From assembly GCF_001205715.1 (NCBI RefSeq), contig NZ_AQQZ01000002.1:181501-245500 (forward strand): DNA of 64,000 nucleotides, read 5' to 3'. The notes beneath the pieces were generated by a model. The model ran no database searches. It saw only the letters and a program-made list of their open reading frames with translations, and was not told the origin of the DNA. The first letter of the stretch is position 1. The number at the start of each line of letters is the position of its first letter. The position numbers and the translations under genes are program-made. The stretch comes from Pseudaestuariivita atlantica. Its GTDB lineage: Bacteria > Pseudomonadota > Alphaproteobacteria > Rhodobacterales > Rhodobacteraceae. Of the stretch, positions 28,717 to 38,012 are shown piece after piece.

Positions 28717-29760
28717 ATGGATGCATTGACCTCGATCTTTTCCGCCGCGCGCCTGACGGGCCGAATCGAATGCCTCGGCTCTTTCGCCCTGCCTTGGGGC
28801 GTCTTGTTCGAGGAAAAGCCGGATACCCCCTGCGCAACACTGCACCTCGTGGCCGATGGCGGATGCTGCCTGCGCTGCGGCGGGCACCTGCCCGAACGGC
28901 TGGCCTCGGGTGATCTTGTCCTGATCCCGTCGGGCGCGGCGCATATCCTGTCGGACCATCCCGAAAGCCGCGCGCTGACGCTGTCCCGCGCGCTCGACCG
29001 CAACGCCGCGCTGTTGCAGACCCATATGGGCCCGACCGCGACGGTGATGACGGTGTCCTATTCGCAGGACATGGTCGCGCCGGGTTCGATCCTCGCGGCG
29101 TTGCCCGAACCGATGATCCTGCGCGCCGACCAGATCGCGAAGAACCCGCAACTGCACCTGCTGGTCGAACTGATCCGGACCGAAGCGGCGGCGTCGGGGA
29201 CCGGCGCGGGGCTGGTGCTGCCGCGTCTTCTCGACAGCCTGCTGGCGCTGACGCTGCGGGTCTGGGTCGAGGCGCATGGCACCGACCTGCCGCCGTCCTG
29301 GCTGAAGGGTCTGACCGATCCCGGCATCGCGCAGATGCTGGACGACATTCATGCCCATCCCGGCGACAACTGGACCCTGCGCACCATGTCGTTGAGCGCG
29401 GGGCTGGCGCGCGCCACCTTCGCGCGGCGGTTCGGAGAGATGGTGGGCCAGACGCCGATGGCGTACCTGAACCACTGGCGCATGATCCTTGCGGCGCACC
29501 GCATCAAGGATGGCGAGTTGAGCGTCGAGGCCGCCGCGCAGACCTATGGCTATTCCAGTGCTGCCGCCTTCTCCCGCGCGTTCCGCCGGGATTTCGGCAT
29601 GGCCCCGTCACGCCTGCGCCGACCGGCACGGCCCGAGGCCGATCTCGCCACGGCGGATCTTCACGTTCTGCCCGTCGATCCGGCCCCTGCCGTGGCGGCC
29701 GACGACAGCGTCGTGATGACGCCGCCCGCCTTCATGACCCGGTCGACCGACGTCGCCTGA
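28717..29760 (+). CDS. AraC-family transcriptional regulator with cupin sensor domain
   Basis: The 347-aa product (ATG at 28717; an in-frame TTG at 28696 after AAGGA is an alternative) has an N-terminal cupin_6-like sensing domain (about 5-190; CATLHLVADGGCCLR, GDLVLIPSGAAHIL) and a C-terminal AraC DNA-binding domain (about 210-310) with two HTHs (MSLSAGLARATFARRFGE and VEAAAQTYGYSSAAAFSRAF). A Pro/Ala tail follows. The ligand and targets are unknown. It sits between DUF1491 and recO, so it interrupts the usual housekeeping block. Confidence 0.9.
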   Translation: MDALTSIFSAARLTGRIECLGSFALPWGVLFEEKPDTPCATLHLVADGGCCLRCGGHLPERLASGDLVLIPSGAAHILSDHPESRALTLSRALDRNAALLQTHMGPTATVMTVSYSQDMVAPGSILAALPEPMILRADQIAKNPQLHLLVELIRTEAAASGTGAGLVLPRLLDSLLALTLRVWVEAHGTDLPPSWLKGLTDPGIAQMLDDIHAHPGDNWTLRTMSLSAGLARATFARRFGEMVGQTPMAYLNHWRMILAAHRIKDGELSVEAAAQTYGYSSAAAFSRAFRRDFGMAPSRLRRPARPEADLATADLHVLPVDPAPAVAADDSVVMTPPAFMTRSTDVA

Positions 29761-29814
29761 TCGCGCCGCATGGCAGGGCTTGTCGCGCGCCGCGCTGCGG
29801 GCCATGTCTGAGAC

Positions 29815-30549
29815 ATGGAATGGCGCGATCAGGGGATATTGCTGGGGCTTCGGCGGCACGGCGAAAGCTCGGCCATCCTTGATGTCTTCACGCCCGACCA
29901 CGGCCGCCATGCCGGGGTCCTGCGGGGCGCGACCAGCCGCAAGATCGCTCCGGTCCTGCAACCGGGTGCGCAGCTGGACGTGGCGTGGCGCGCGCGTCTC
30001 GAAGACCATATCGGCACCTACACGGTCGAACCCGTCCGGTCGCGTGCCGCGGCGGCGATGGGCCACCGGCTGGCGCTTGCCGGTCTGAACGCGGTTTGCG
30101 CGCTTCTGTCCTTCGCGCTGGCCGAACGCGAAGCGCACCCGGCGCTGTATGCGCGCACCGAACGCCTTCTGGACCTGCTCGACCAGCCCGACCTCTGGCC
30201 GCTGGCCTATCTGAAGTGGGAGGTTGCATTGCTGGAAGAGACGGGTTTCGCCCTTGATCTGGCGCGGTGCGCGGTGACCGGATCGAGCCGCGATCTCATC
30301 TATGTCTCCCCGCGCACGGGCCGGGCGGTGTCGGCATCGGGTGCCGGGGAATGGGCGTCGCGCCTTTTGCCGCTGCCGCCCATCCTGCGCGGCGACGGGG
30401 ACGGCGAGGATGCCGAGGTGTTGCAGGCGTTCCAGGTCACCGGCCATTTCCTGACCAACGTTCTTGCGCACGACCTTGGCAACCGGCCCCTGCCCGAGGC
30501 GCGGGCGCGCTTCGTCAGCCACTTTGCCCGGCGGGTGGACGGGTTATGA
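29815..30549 (+). CDS. recO: DNA repair protein RecO
   Basis: The 244-aa recombination mediator acts with RecR and RecF to load RecA on SSB-coated DNA. It has the N-terminal OB fold ([39 protein letters not shown]) and a helical C-terminal part with [17 protein letters not shown]. The zinc-binding cysteines found in some RecO proteins are mostly absent: only one is seen near CAVTG. Length is normal. Confidence 0.94.
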   Translation: MEWRDQGILLGLRRHGESSAILDVFTPDHGRHAGVLRGATSRKIAPVLQPGAQLDVAWRARLEDHIGTYTVEPVRSRAAAAMGHRLALAGLNAVCALLSFALAEREAHPALYARTERLLDLLDQPDLWPLAYLKWEVALLEETGFALDLARCAVTGSSRDLIYVSPRTGRAVSASGAGEWASRLLPLPPILRGDGDGEDAEVLQAFQVTGHFLTNVLAHDLGNRPLPEARARFVSHFARRVDGL

Positions 30550-30553
30550 GGAA

Positions 30554-30582
30554 GCGGTGCCCCGGCGGAGACATCTTTTACC
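30554..30582. repeat. Short intergenic motif, copy 1
   Basis: Just after recO the sequence contains GGTGCCCCGGCGGAGACAT followed by CTTTTA. It resembles the motif at 32072-32107 (GGTGCCTCCGGCGGACATAT then TTTC). I have the impression that this CCGGCGG-plus-ATATTTT element is frequent between genes in Rhodobacteraceae; its role is unknown. Confidence 0.4.
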
Positions 30583-30610
30583 GACCGGCAAAGCGGGGTA
30601 GTCAGGCGGC

Positions 30611-31276
30611 ATGACCTGGACGCTTCCCAATATCCTGACCCTCCTGCGCCTCATCGCGGCGCCGGGCGTGGCGGTGATGTTTCTGTATTTCGCTCGGCCC
30701 ATCGCGGATTGGTGCGCGCTGATCCTGTTCGTCGGCGCGGCGGTCACCGACTGGTTCGACGGCTACCTTGCCCGGTCGTGGAAGCAGGAAACCAAGCTGG
30801 GCGCGATGCTGGACCCGATTGCCGACAAGGCGATGGTGGTGATCGCGCTGATGGTGATCGTGGGCTATTCGTCCTATTCGCCATGGCTTGTCCTGCCGAC
30901 AACCGTGATCCTGTTCCGCGAGGTGTTCGTGTCGGGCCTGCGCGAATACCTCGGCGACGTGGCGGGGACGCTCAAGGTGACGAAGCTCGCCAAGTGGAAG
31001 ACGACCGTGCAGATGATCGCGATCGCGGTTCTGTTCCTGCAGGGCGTGTTCGAGCATTACGTGGGCATGAGCGTGTTCGGCATGGATGCCGCGATGGTCG
31101 ACGCGATCCTGAACGGGGAAGAAGAGGACGTCCTTGGCCTGCAATGGAAGGTCGCGGGGATGCAATGGTCGGGTGACGTGGGGCTGACCCTGTTGTGGAT
31201 CGCGGCCGCCCTGACCGCGATCACCGGGTATGATTACCTGCGCAAGGCGATCCCCCACCTGAAGGAGGGACGCTGA
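30611..31276 (+). CDS. pgsA: CDP-diacylglycerol--glycerol-3-phosphate 3-phosphatidyltransferase
   Basis: The 221-aa inner-membrane enzyme makes phosphatidylglycerol phosphate. The CDP-alcohol phosphatidyltransferase motif DWFDGYLARSWKQETKLG followed by AMLDPIADK is complete. The start WTLPNILTLLRLIAAP is typical of PgsA. A loop of about 35 residues (about 150-185) before the last TM is longer than in E. coli. Its stop codon overlaps the moaD start by one base. Confidence 0.94.
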   Translation: MTWTLPNILTLLRLIAAPGVAVMFLYFARPIADWCALILFVGAAVTDWFDGYLARSWKQETKLGAMLDPIADKAMVVIALMVIVGYSSYSPWLVLPTTVILFREVFVSGLREYLGDVAGTLKVTKLAKWKTTVQMIAIAVLFLQGVFEHYVGMSVFGMDAAMVDAILNGEEEDVLGLQWKVAGMQWSGDVGLTLLWIAAALTAITGYDYLRKAIPHLKEGR

Positions 31277-31521
31277 TGGACGTGGTCTATTTCGCATGGG
31301 TGCGGGAGCGGATCGGCGTCCCGCGTGAAAGCGTCGAGACGCAAGCGGCCACGGTGGCCGATCTTGTCGCCGAACTGTCGGCACGGGACGCGCGGTATGC
31401 GGCGGCCTTTGCCGACTTGACCGCGGTGCGCGTCGCACTTGACCAGGACCTCGCGGATTTCGACGCCTCGCTTGCCGGTGTGCGGGAGGTTGCGTTCTTC
31501 CCGCCGATGACGGGCGGCTGA
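31276..31521 (+). CDS. moaD: Molybdopterin synthase small subunit
   Basis: The 81-aa ubiquitin-like sulfur carrier ends in the required Gly-Gly (PMTGG), which is thiocarboxylated and feeds sulfur into molybdopterin. The start VVYFAWVRERIGVP is typical. It is joined to moaE by a one-base overlap of stop and start, giving the expected 1:1 translation of the two subunits. Confidence 0.95.
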   Translation: MDVVYFAWVRERIGVPRESVETQAATVADLVAELSARDARYAAAFADLTAVRVALDQDLADFDASLAGVREVAFFPPMTGG

Positions 31522-31967
31522 TGCGCGTTGTCGTGCAGCCCGAGCCGTTCGACGCCGGCGCCGAGGCAAGTGCCTTTGCGGCGGGGCGCAGCGACATCGG
31601 TGCGGTCGTGACCTTCACCGGCGTCGTCCGGTCGCTTGAGGACGACCCGATCATGGCCATGGAAATCGAGCATTACCCCGGCATGACCGAACGCGCGATC
31701 ACCGGCATCGTGCAGACGGCGATGGACCGCTGGGACCTTGCCGATGCGCTGGTCATCCACCGGTTCGGGCGGCTGGAGCCGGGCGCGCCGATCATGATGG
31801 TCGCAACCGCCGCTGCCCACCGCGCTGCGGCCTTCGAGGCGGCGGATTTCCTGATGGACTACCTCAAGTCCCGCGCGCCGTTCTGGAAGAAGGAACACCG
31901 CGCGGATGGCGGCGCGACGTGGGTTGCGGCGAAGGACGACGACGAGGCCGCCCTCGATCGCTGGTGA
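31521..31967 (+). CDS. moaE: Molybdopterin synthase catalytic subunit
   Basis: The 148-aa MoaE converts precursor Z (cPMP) to molybdopterin with MoaD. Motifs include GAVVTFTGVVR, IEHYPGMTE, VIHRFGRLEPG and the C-terminal KSRAPFWKKEHRADG with the catalytic lysines. The length is usual. Confidence 0.96.
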   Translation: MRVVVQPEPFDAGAEASAFAAGRSDIGAVVTFTGVVRSLEDDPIMAMEIEHYPGMTERAITGIVQTAMDRWDLADALVIHRFGRLEPGAPIMMVATAAAHRAAAFEAADFLMDYLKSRAPFWKKEHRADGGATWVAAKDDDEAALDRW

Positions 31968-32071
31968 GCCGGCCGTGACCTGATCGAGCGCCTGCGGCGC
32001 GCTTTATCCTAGTGCGCGTGGCGGGCGGAGCGCCAATTGGTGTCGGGCGGATACGCGGGCGGATGGGTCCG

Positions 32072-32107
32072 GGTGCCTCCGGCGGACATATTTTCAAAGA
32101 GAAGAAG
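32072..32107. repeat. Short intergenic motif, copy 2
   Basis: Between the convergent moaE and a coiled-coil protein gene stands GGTGCCTCCGGCGGACATAT, then TTTC and a purine-rich AAGAGAAGAAG tract. It is similar to 30554-30582. The 150-bp interval otherwise shows nothing. Confidence 0.4.
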
Positions 32108-32117
32108 CGGTGTCTGG

Positions 32118-32444
32118 TCAGGCGTTCTGCATGCGTTCGACATACATGCGCAGTTCTTCCGCCTCGTGGCGCGCGTCGCGCAGGCCTTCCATCGCCGCGC
32201 TCAGTTCCGCTTCGGTCTGGGTGAGCTGGTTGGTGAGTTCGGCTTCGCGCTGTTGCAGGTAGGTGATGGCCTGGTCGCGGGTTTCCTCGGCGTCGTGCAG
32301 TTCCTGGCTCATGCGTTCCAGTTCGGAGACGTCGGATTTCGAGACGCGGGTGAAGCGGTGCAGCAACCAGTTGGCGAACCAGCCCATGCAGAAGGCGACC
32401 ATCAGGATCACCGCGGTGGCGATGATGAACTCAGTTCTGTTCAT
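32118..32444 (-). CDS. Membrane-anchored coiled-coil protein
   Basis: The 108-aa product has one N-terminal TM helix (about 6-28; FIIATAVILMVAFCMGWFANWLL) and then a continuous heptad-like coiled coil (about 38-105) rich in Glu, Gln and Leu. The start overlaps the end of the OmpA-like gene by 14 nt, so the two are cotranscribed. Function unknown; it may organise the envelope together with its neighbour. Confidence 0.8.
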   Translation of the reverse strand: MNRTEFIIATAVILMVAFCMGWFANWLLHRFTRVSKSDVSELERMSQELHDAEETRDQAITYLQQREAELTNQLTQTEAELSAAMEGLRDARHEAEELRMYVERMQNA

Positions 32445-34308
32445 TCGATGTGTCCTCTTCTTCAGCGGCGGCGGCGGTGTCGTCCGCGTCTTCGGCCGGT
32501 GCCTCGGCGATCAGCCTGAATTCGATCCGGCGGTTGGCCTCGCGGCCTTCCTCGGTGCCGTTATCGGCGATGGGGGTGGTTTCGCCGTAGCCCTTGGCGA
32601 TGAAGCTGGCCGTCAGGATGCGGCGGTCGCGCAATTCGTTCAGGACGGTTTCGGCGCGGGCCTGGCTGAGTTCGAGGTTCATCGAGTCGCGGCCCTGGTT
32701 GTCGCTGTGGCCGCCGATTTCGAAGGCGATGTCCTCGCAGCGGCGCAGGATCGCGGCGATTTCGTCCATCACGGTTTCGGAGCCGGTGTCGATATCGGCC
32801 GAGCCCGGCTGGAAGGTGATCTTGGTTTCGGCCATCACGTCCGCGATCTGGGCCTCGCATTCCTCGGGCGTGGGCAGGCCGAGGACGGGGTCCAGTTTCT
32901 TGTCGTAGGAGACGTCGATCGCGAAGTCCTGCGCCTCGCCCAGCTTTTCCGACAGGAGGCGGCTGATATCGGCAGTGGCGGTCTGGCTGCCGGTGATGCC
33001 GCGCACGGCGACCTCGTCCGGCGTGACGGTCACGGCGCCGTTGTTGAGGTGGGTCAGGACTTCGAGCCCGGCGAGGACGCGGATCGACCATTCGGCGGGC
33101 AGCGTGTCGTCGACGCGGGCGGCGGTGCGCACGGCGGTGGAGCCGAACCGCGCCTTGGCGAAGCTGTCGACCGTCTGGCGGGCGATTTCGCCGGCGACGC
33201 GGCCACGCAGCTGCACGGCGCCCTCGGGGCTGAGGATGGCGAGGAATTCGGGCGGGCCTTCGGCGCTTGCCTCGGGGGTCTTGGGCAGGACGGCTTTCAG
33301 GGCGAAGACGTCAGGTAGCGAGTTTTCCAGTTCGCCCACGACACGGTCGAACAGCGCCTGGTCGGTGCCTTCAAGCGCGATCAGCGCGATATCCGCGTCT
33401 GACAGGGTCAGCGTGCCGCCTCCCAACTCGTCGGTTGCCGCGATGGACTTGGCGGCGGCTTCGGACCATTTGCGCGTCGGCACGCCGAGGCCGATGGTGC
33501 AGGTCGTGTCCTCGGGCACGCCGGCGCGCCGGGCTGCGGCGAGGATGCGGTCGCGGGCGTCTTCCTCGTCGGCGGAACAGGCATCGAACCGGGCGCCGTC
33601 GCTGTCTTTCACGAAGCGCAGGGTGAAGGGCGTGATCACCGGGCGGGGGGCGGAGAGGTTCAGTTCCAGCTCCACCTCGCCCGGCAGCTTGCGCATCAGT
33701 TCCTCTTCGAGCCGCACGCGGGCCTCGGCGCTGTCGGTCATCGCGGTGAGCGATACCTGACCGGCCTCGACCGAGATCTTGGAGCGGGGGAGGAGTTGCA
33801 GGGCCAGCGTCGAGAAATCGAGCGCGGCCTCCCAGCCATCCGGCGTCGGGAAATCGGCGCTTTCCAGAAGGTCCGACACGGTGGTCCCGCGCGTCAGGCG
33901 GTCCACGCGGTTGACCAGTTCGTCACGGTCGGTGGAAGCCGGGACAAGGCCGATCAGCGAGATACCCGCCTCGTTGCGCAGGATCTCGATCGAGAAGCGG
34001 GGCGGCGCGATGTCGTCCGCTTCGGCGATGGTCATCTGGTCGATCACGCGGGCGGCATCGACCACGGTGCCCGCCGTCGACAGGGCGCGGAAGCGGGCGG
34101 CTTCGGTCGGGGCGGTGCCGATGACGAAGACCTGCAGGCCGTCGGTATCGGCGTCGGCCCAGTTGATGTTCGCCTCTCCCAGCACGCGGATCACGGCGAG
34201 GCGTGAATTGTCCTCGACCATCCGGACGGCAAACACCGCCGCGAGCACGCATAGCGCACCGGCAAGGATGAAGATGCCGGCGGTCAGCAGGACAGAGGAC
34301 AGTCGCAT
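32431..34308 (-). CDS. OmpA-family protein with BON-like domains
   Basis: The 625-aa protein has one N-terminal TM or uncleaved signal (about 7-28), a long middle region with BON-like repeats (about 30-105, 105-180 and 330-460) and a C-terminal OmpA peptidoglycan-binding domain (about 500-605), recognised by ITFQPGSADIDTGS, IGGHSDNQGRDSMNLELSQARAETVLN and ANRRIEFRL. The acidic tail is disordered. It probably links the inner membrane to peptidoglycan. Two Cys (near DACSADEED and TTCTIG) may form a disulfide. Confidence 0.88.
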   Translation of the reverse strand: MRLSSVLLTAGIFILAGALCVLAAVFAVRMVEDNSRLAVIRVLGEANINWADADTDGLQVFVIGTAPTEAARFRALSTAGTVVDAARVIDQMTIAEADDIAPPRFSIEILRNEAGISLIGLVPASTDRDELVNRVDRLTRGTTVSDLLESADFPTPDGWEAALDFSTLALQLLPRSKISVEAGQVSLTAMTDSAEARVRLEEELMRKLPGEVELELNLSAPRPVITPFTLRFVKDSDGARFDACSADEEDARDRILAAARRAGVPEDTTCTIGLGVPTRKWSEAAAKSIAATDELGGGTLTLSDADIALIALEGTDQALFDRVVGELENSLPDVFALKAVLPKTPEASAEGPPEFLAILSPEGAVQLRGRVAGEIARQTVDSFAKARFGSTAVRTAARVDDTLPAEWSIRVLAGLEVLTHLNNGAVTVTPDEVAVRGITGSQTATADISRLLSEKLGEAQDFAIDVSYDKKLDPVLGLPTPEECEAQIADVMAETKITFQPGSADIDTGSETVMDEIAAILRRCEDIAFEIGGHSDNQGRDSMNLELSQARAETVLNELRDRRILTASFIAKGYGETTPIADNGTEEGREANRRIEFRLIAEAPAEDADDTAAAAEEEDTSNEQN

Positions 34309-34369
34309 CGAGGTGAGTGACCCGTACTAGTTGCCGACACGTGATACGCCGGGTGAGACGCGCGATCAA

Positions 34370-35335
34370 TCACAGGAGCGCGGCCACGGCAAAAAACAGC
34401 ACGCCCAAGAGCCCGGTATCGCGGTTTGAGCGGAAGAGGCGCAGGCAGGTGTCCGGATTGTCGATGTCGAGCTGTCGCATCTGCCAGGTCATGTGCCAGC
34501 CCATCGCCCATGGTCCGCCAATGGCGATGACCAGTGACAAAAGCTCTCCGCTGGGTGCGGCGAGGACGACGGCGAGGCCAATGAGGCTGACGGTGGCCAC
34601 GAGAAACCGCGCGAGCCATGTGGGGCTGTTTTCGCCGAAGAGACGGGCGGTCGATTTCACGCCGATCAGCGCGTCATCCTCGGTGTCCTGATGGGCATAG
34701 ATTGTGTCGTAGAATAGCGTCCACGCGATCCCGCCGGCATACAGGACGACCGCGGGCCAGCCGAGGCTGCCGGTATGCGCCGTCCATGCCAGGAGGGCGC
34801 CCCAGTTGAAGGCGATGCCAAGGAAGACCTGCGGCCACCACGTGAAGCGCTTGGCGAAGGGGTAAATCGCGACAGGGGCCAGCGCGACGATGCCCAGCAC
34901 GATGGCGGCGGTGTTGAACGTCAGAAGGATGGCGAAGGCGACAAGCGCCTGCGCCATCAGCCATGCCAACGCGGCACGGGGCGTGACCTGGCCCGAAGGG
35001 ATGGGGCGCGAGCGGGTGCGCGCCACCTGCGCGTCGAAATCGCGGTCGGTGATATCGTTCCACGTGCATCCCGCGCCGCGCATCAGCCATGCGCCCGCGG
35101 CGCAGCCCAGCGCGATCCACGCATCCTCCCACCGCAGGTAACCGTCGTGGAAGATGGCCAGCGCCAGCCCCATCCAGCAGGGCAGCAGTAGCAGCCAGGT
35201 CCCGATTGGACGGTCCGCGCGGCTGAGGCGCAGGTAGGGGCGGGTCGCGGATGGCGCGTACCGATCGACCCAATTGCCCGATACCGCATCGGCGACCTGG
35301 CCCGATGGTTCTGGAATGCCCGGCCCCTGCGTCAT
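34370..35335 (-). CDS. ubiA: 4-hydroxybenzoate octaprenyltransferase
   Basis: The 321-aa polytopic prenyltransferase attaches the polyprenyl chain in ubiquinone synthesis. Both Asp-rich motifs are present: NDITDRDFD (first) and YDTIYAHQDTEDD (second). About eight TM segments follow a hydrophilic N-terminus. I chose the ATG at 35335 (MTQGPGIPEPSG); upstream codons overlap the divergent rsmE gene. Confidence 0.94.
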   Translation of the reverse strand: MTQGPGIPEPSGQVADAVSGNWVDRYAPSATRPYLRLSRADRPIGTWLLLLPCWMGLALAIFHDGYLRWEDAWIALGCAAGAWLMRGAGCTWNDITDRDFDAQVARTRSRPIPSGQVTPRAALAWLMAQALVAFAILLTFNTAAIVLGIVALAPVAIYPFAKRFTWWPQVFLGIAFNWGALLAWTAHTGSLGWPAVVLYAGGIAWTLFYDTIYAHQDTEDDALIGVKSTARLFGENSPTWLARFLVATVSLIGLAVVLAAPSGELLSLVIAIGGPWAMGWHMTWQMRQLDIDNPDTCLRLFRSNRDTGLLGVLFFAVAALL

Positions 35336-35347
35336 ATGTCTTGCCTC

Positions 35348-36070
35348 ATGAGACCGAAGATCCGCCTTTTTGTAGACCAGCCGCTGGGGGCGGAGCAATC
35401 CGTTCAGCTGTCACGGGACCATGCCCATTACCTGTTCGGCGTGATGCGGCAATCGGTCGGAGTGGAGGTGGCGCTGTTCAACGGGATCGACGGGGAATGG
35501 CGCGCGGTGGTCGATGAGGCGGGCAAGCGCGGCGGGAGCTTGCGATGCGTGGCGCAAAGCAAGACGCAGGACGTGGTGCCCGACCTCTGGCTTCTTTTCG
35601 CGCCGATCAAGAAGGCGCGTACCGATTTCATCGTCGAAAAGGCGGCAGAGATGGGCGTGCGCCGGATCCTGCCGGTGCAGACCGAGTTCACCAATGCCGA
35701 ACGCATCCGGCAGGACCGGTTGCAGGCCCATGCCGTGGAAGCGGCAGAGCAATGCGGCAACACGGTCGTGGCCGAGGTCGCGCCGCTGAGGCGGCTTGAC
35801 GAGGTGCTGCGGGACTGGGACCCGTCCCGGCAGATCGTCTTCTGTGACGAGGCGGAAGCGGGCGGCTCATCCGCCCTGACGGGCGGCCTCGCAACCTGCG
35901 GCGCGGTGCTGATCGGGCCGGAGGGCGGGTTTTCCGACGGCGAACGCGCGCGGCTGAAGGCGCTCGACCATGTCACGACGATCTCTCTCGGCCCGCGCAT
36001 CCTGCGCGCCGACACGGCGGCGGTCGCGGCGCTGACATTGTGGCAACACGGCGTGGGGGACTGGCGATGA
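35348..36070 (+). CDS. rsmE: 16S rRNA (uracil(1498)-N(3))-methyltransferase
   Basis: The 240-aa SPOUT methyltransferase modifies U1498 of 16S rRNA. The N-terminal PUA-like part starts RPKIRLFVDQPLG and includes HAHYLFGVMR; the SPOUT knot shows IGPEGGFSDGE and ISLGPRILRADTAAVAAL. An in-frame ATG at 35336 is possible, but MRPKIRLFV is the usual start. The gene is divergent from ubiA with almost no spacing. Confidence 0.94.
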   Translation: MRPKIRLFVDQPLGAEQSVQLSRDHAHYLFGVMRQSVGVEVALFNGIDGEWRAVVDEAGKRGGSLRCVAQSKTQDVVPDLWLLFAPIKKARTDFIVEKAAEMGVRRILPVQTEFTNAERIRQDRLQAHAVEAAEQCGNTVVAEVAPLRRLDEVLRDWDPSRQIVFCDEAEAGGSSALTGGLATCGAVLIGPEGGFSDGERARLKALDHVTTISLGPRILRADTAAVAALTLWQHGVGDWR

Positions 36071-36579
36071 GTTTCATCCGGCCCGAAGCCGCCGCCGCCC
36101 TGTCGCGCTGGGCCGAGGCGCTGGCAGGCGTCGCCTTGCTGGCGCTGGCGCTGGGATGGCTGATCCTTGGCCGGGGCATATTGCCCTACGTCGGCGCGGC
36201 GCTTGCCCCGCTGGCGCTGGCGGTGATCTGGCTTGGCGTGCAGCGGGGGCGGTTCCGCGTGGGCGATGGCGGGCCGGGCACGGTGCAGGTGGCCGAGGGA
36301 GAGATCGCCTATTTCGGGCCGCTCACCGGTGGTGTGCGGCGATTGCGCGGCCTGCGGGCCGTAATCCTTGACCCGACGGCGCACCCGCCGTCATGGGTGC
36401 TGCAGGCCGCGGGAGAGGACGACCTGTCGATCCCGCTGGATGCCGACGGGGCCGAGGCGCTGTTCGATGCCTTCGCCGTCCTGCCCGGCCTGAAAACCGG
36501 CCACATGCTGCGCGCGCTGGAGACCCGGCCCGACCATCCGGTCGTCATCTGGCACGAACCTCCCGCAAGGCTGCATTGA
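36067..36579 (+). CDS. Membrane protein of unknown function
   Basis: The 170-aa product has two hydrophobic segments (about 20-38 and 42-58), then a soluble C-terminal part (about 65-170). The ATG overlaps the rsmE stop (ATGA), so translation is coupled. I recognise no family. A role next to the inner membrane is likely but undefined. Confidence 0.8.
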   Translation: MSFIRPEAAAALSRWAEALAGVALLALALGWLILGRGILPYVGAALAPLALAVIWLGVQRGRFRVGDGGPGTVQVAEGEIAYFGPLTGGVRRLRGLRAVILDPTAHPPSWVLQAAGEDDLSIPLDADGAEALFDAFAVLPGLKTGHMLRALETRPDHPVVIWHEPPARLH

Positions 36580-36634
36580 CACGCCCGGAATTTCGGACCA
36601 ACCCTCGGCCCTGACCTGCAAACGGAGACCGTCC

Positions 36635-38005
36635 ATGTCCATCCCCCAATCCGGCGGCGGCCCGATCGAGCGGCACGAGCAGCTTGCCGGCTACCTCGAA
36701 GCAGGGTGCAAGCCCAAGGAAGACTGGCGCATCGGGACGGAGCACGAGAAATTCGGCTATTGCCGGGATACCCACAAACCCCTGCCGTACGACGGGGCGC
36801 GGTCGATCCGCGCCATCCTCGAAGGTCTGCGCGACCGCCACGGCTGGGCGCCGGTGGACGAAAAGGGCAAGCTGATCGGGCTGACCAAGGACGGGGCCAA
36901 CATCTCGCTGGAACCGGGGGGACAGCTGGAATTGTCGGGCGCTCCGCTTGAGACCATCCACCAGACCTGTGACGAGGTGAACGACCACCTGCAGCAGGTG
37001 AAGGACATCGCGGACGAAATCGGTGCCGGGTTCATCGGGCTGGGGGCCGCGCCGGAATGGCGGCACGAGGACATGCCGCTGATGCCCAAGGGGCGCTACG
37101 CGCTGATGGATGCCTACATGCAGAAGGTCGGAACGATGGGCCGCGTGATGATGCGGCGGACCTGCACCGTTCAGGTCAACCTCGACTTCTCGACCGAGGC
37201 GGACATGGTCCGGAAGATGCGCGTGGCGCTGGCGCTGCAACCCGTGGCCACGGCGCTTTTCGCCAATTCGCCGTTCTTCGAGGGCAAGGTAAACGGCCAC
37301 AAGTCGTGGCGCAGTCGCGTCTGGCGCGACCTTGACGCCGACCGCACCGGCATGCTGCCCTTCGTGTTCGACGAAGGCTTCGGGTTCGAGGCATGGGCCG
37401 AATACGCGCTCGATGTGCCGATGTATTTCGTCTACCGCGACGGCGAATATATCGACGCGCTGGGCCAGTCCTTCCGCGATTTTCTCGACGGCAAGCTGCC
37501 CGCCCTGCCGGGTGAGACGCCCACGCTCAGTGACTGGGCGGATCACCTGACCACGGTGTTCCCCGAGGCGCGCGTCAAGAAGTTCATCGAGATGCGCGGC
37601 GCCGATGGCGGGCCGTGGCGGCGCCTTTGTGCGCTGCCGGCCTTCTGGGTCGGGCTGATGTACGATCAGTCGGCGCTGGATGCCTCGTGGGACCTTGTCA
37701 AAGGCTGGGATGCCGAGACGCGCGAGGCGCTGCGGGTCGCGGCCTCGGTTGACGGGCTTGCCGCCAAGGTCGGGGATATCGACATGCACGCATTGGCGAG
37801 CGAGGTCGTGGCGCTGTCGGAAGGCGGGCTTGCGCGGCGGGCGCGTCCCGGCGCGGGCGGCATGATCCCGGACGAGACGCATTTCCTCAACGCCCTGAAA
37901 GAGAGCCTCGACAGCGGGCAAGTCCCGGCGGACGAGTTGCTGGCGAGGTATCACGGCGAATGGGGTGGGGACCTGGGCCGGATCTACGACGAATACAGCT
38001 ACTGA
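36635..38005 (+). CDS. gshA: Glutamate--cysteine ligase (GCS2 / plant-type)
   Basis: The 456-aa enzyme makes gamma-glutamylcysteine, the first step of glutathione synthesis. It is the alphaproteobacterial/plant type: WRIGTEHEKFGY, ISLEPGGQLELSGAPLETIH, MRRTCTVQVNLDF, EMRGADGGPW and a C-terminal YHGEWGGDLGRIYDEYSY. The ATG follows GGAGACCGTCC. Confidence 0.96.
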   Translation: MSIPQSGGGPIERHEQLAGYLEAGCKPKEDWRIGTEHEKFGYCRDTHKPLPYDGARSIRAILEGLRDRHGWAPVDEKGKLIGLTKDGANISLEPGGQLELSGAPLETIHQTCDEVNDHLQQVKDIADEIGAGFIGLGAAPEWRHEDMPLMPKGRYALMDAYMQKVGTMGRVMMRRTCTVQVNLDFSTEADMVRKMRVALALQPVATALFANSPFFEGKVNGHKSWRSRVWRDLDADRTGMLPFVFDEGFGFEAWAEYALDVPMYFVYRDGEYIDALGQSFRDFLDGKLPALPGETPTLSDWADHLTTVFPEARVKKFIEMRGADGGPWRRLCALPAFWVGLMYDQSALDASWDLVKGWDAETREALRVAASVDGLAAKVGDIDMHALASEVVALSEGGLARRARPGAGGMIPDETHFLNALKESLDSGQVPADELLARYHGEWGGDLGRIYDEYSY

Positions 38006-38012
38006 TCCGGGG

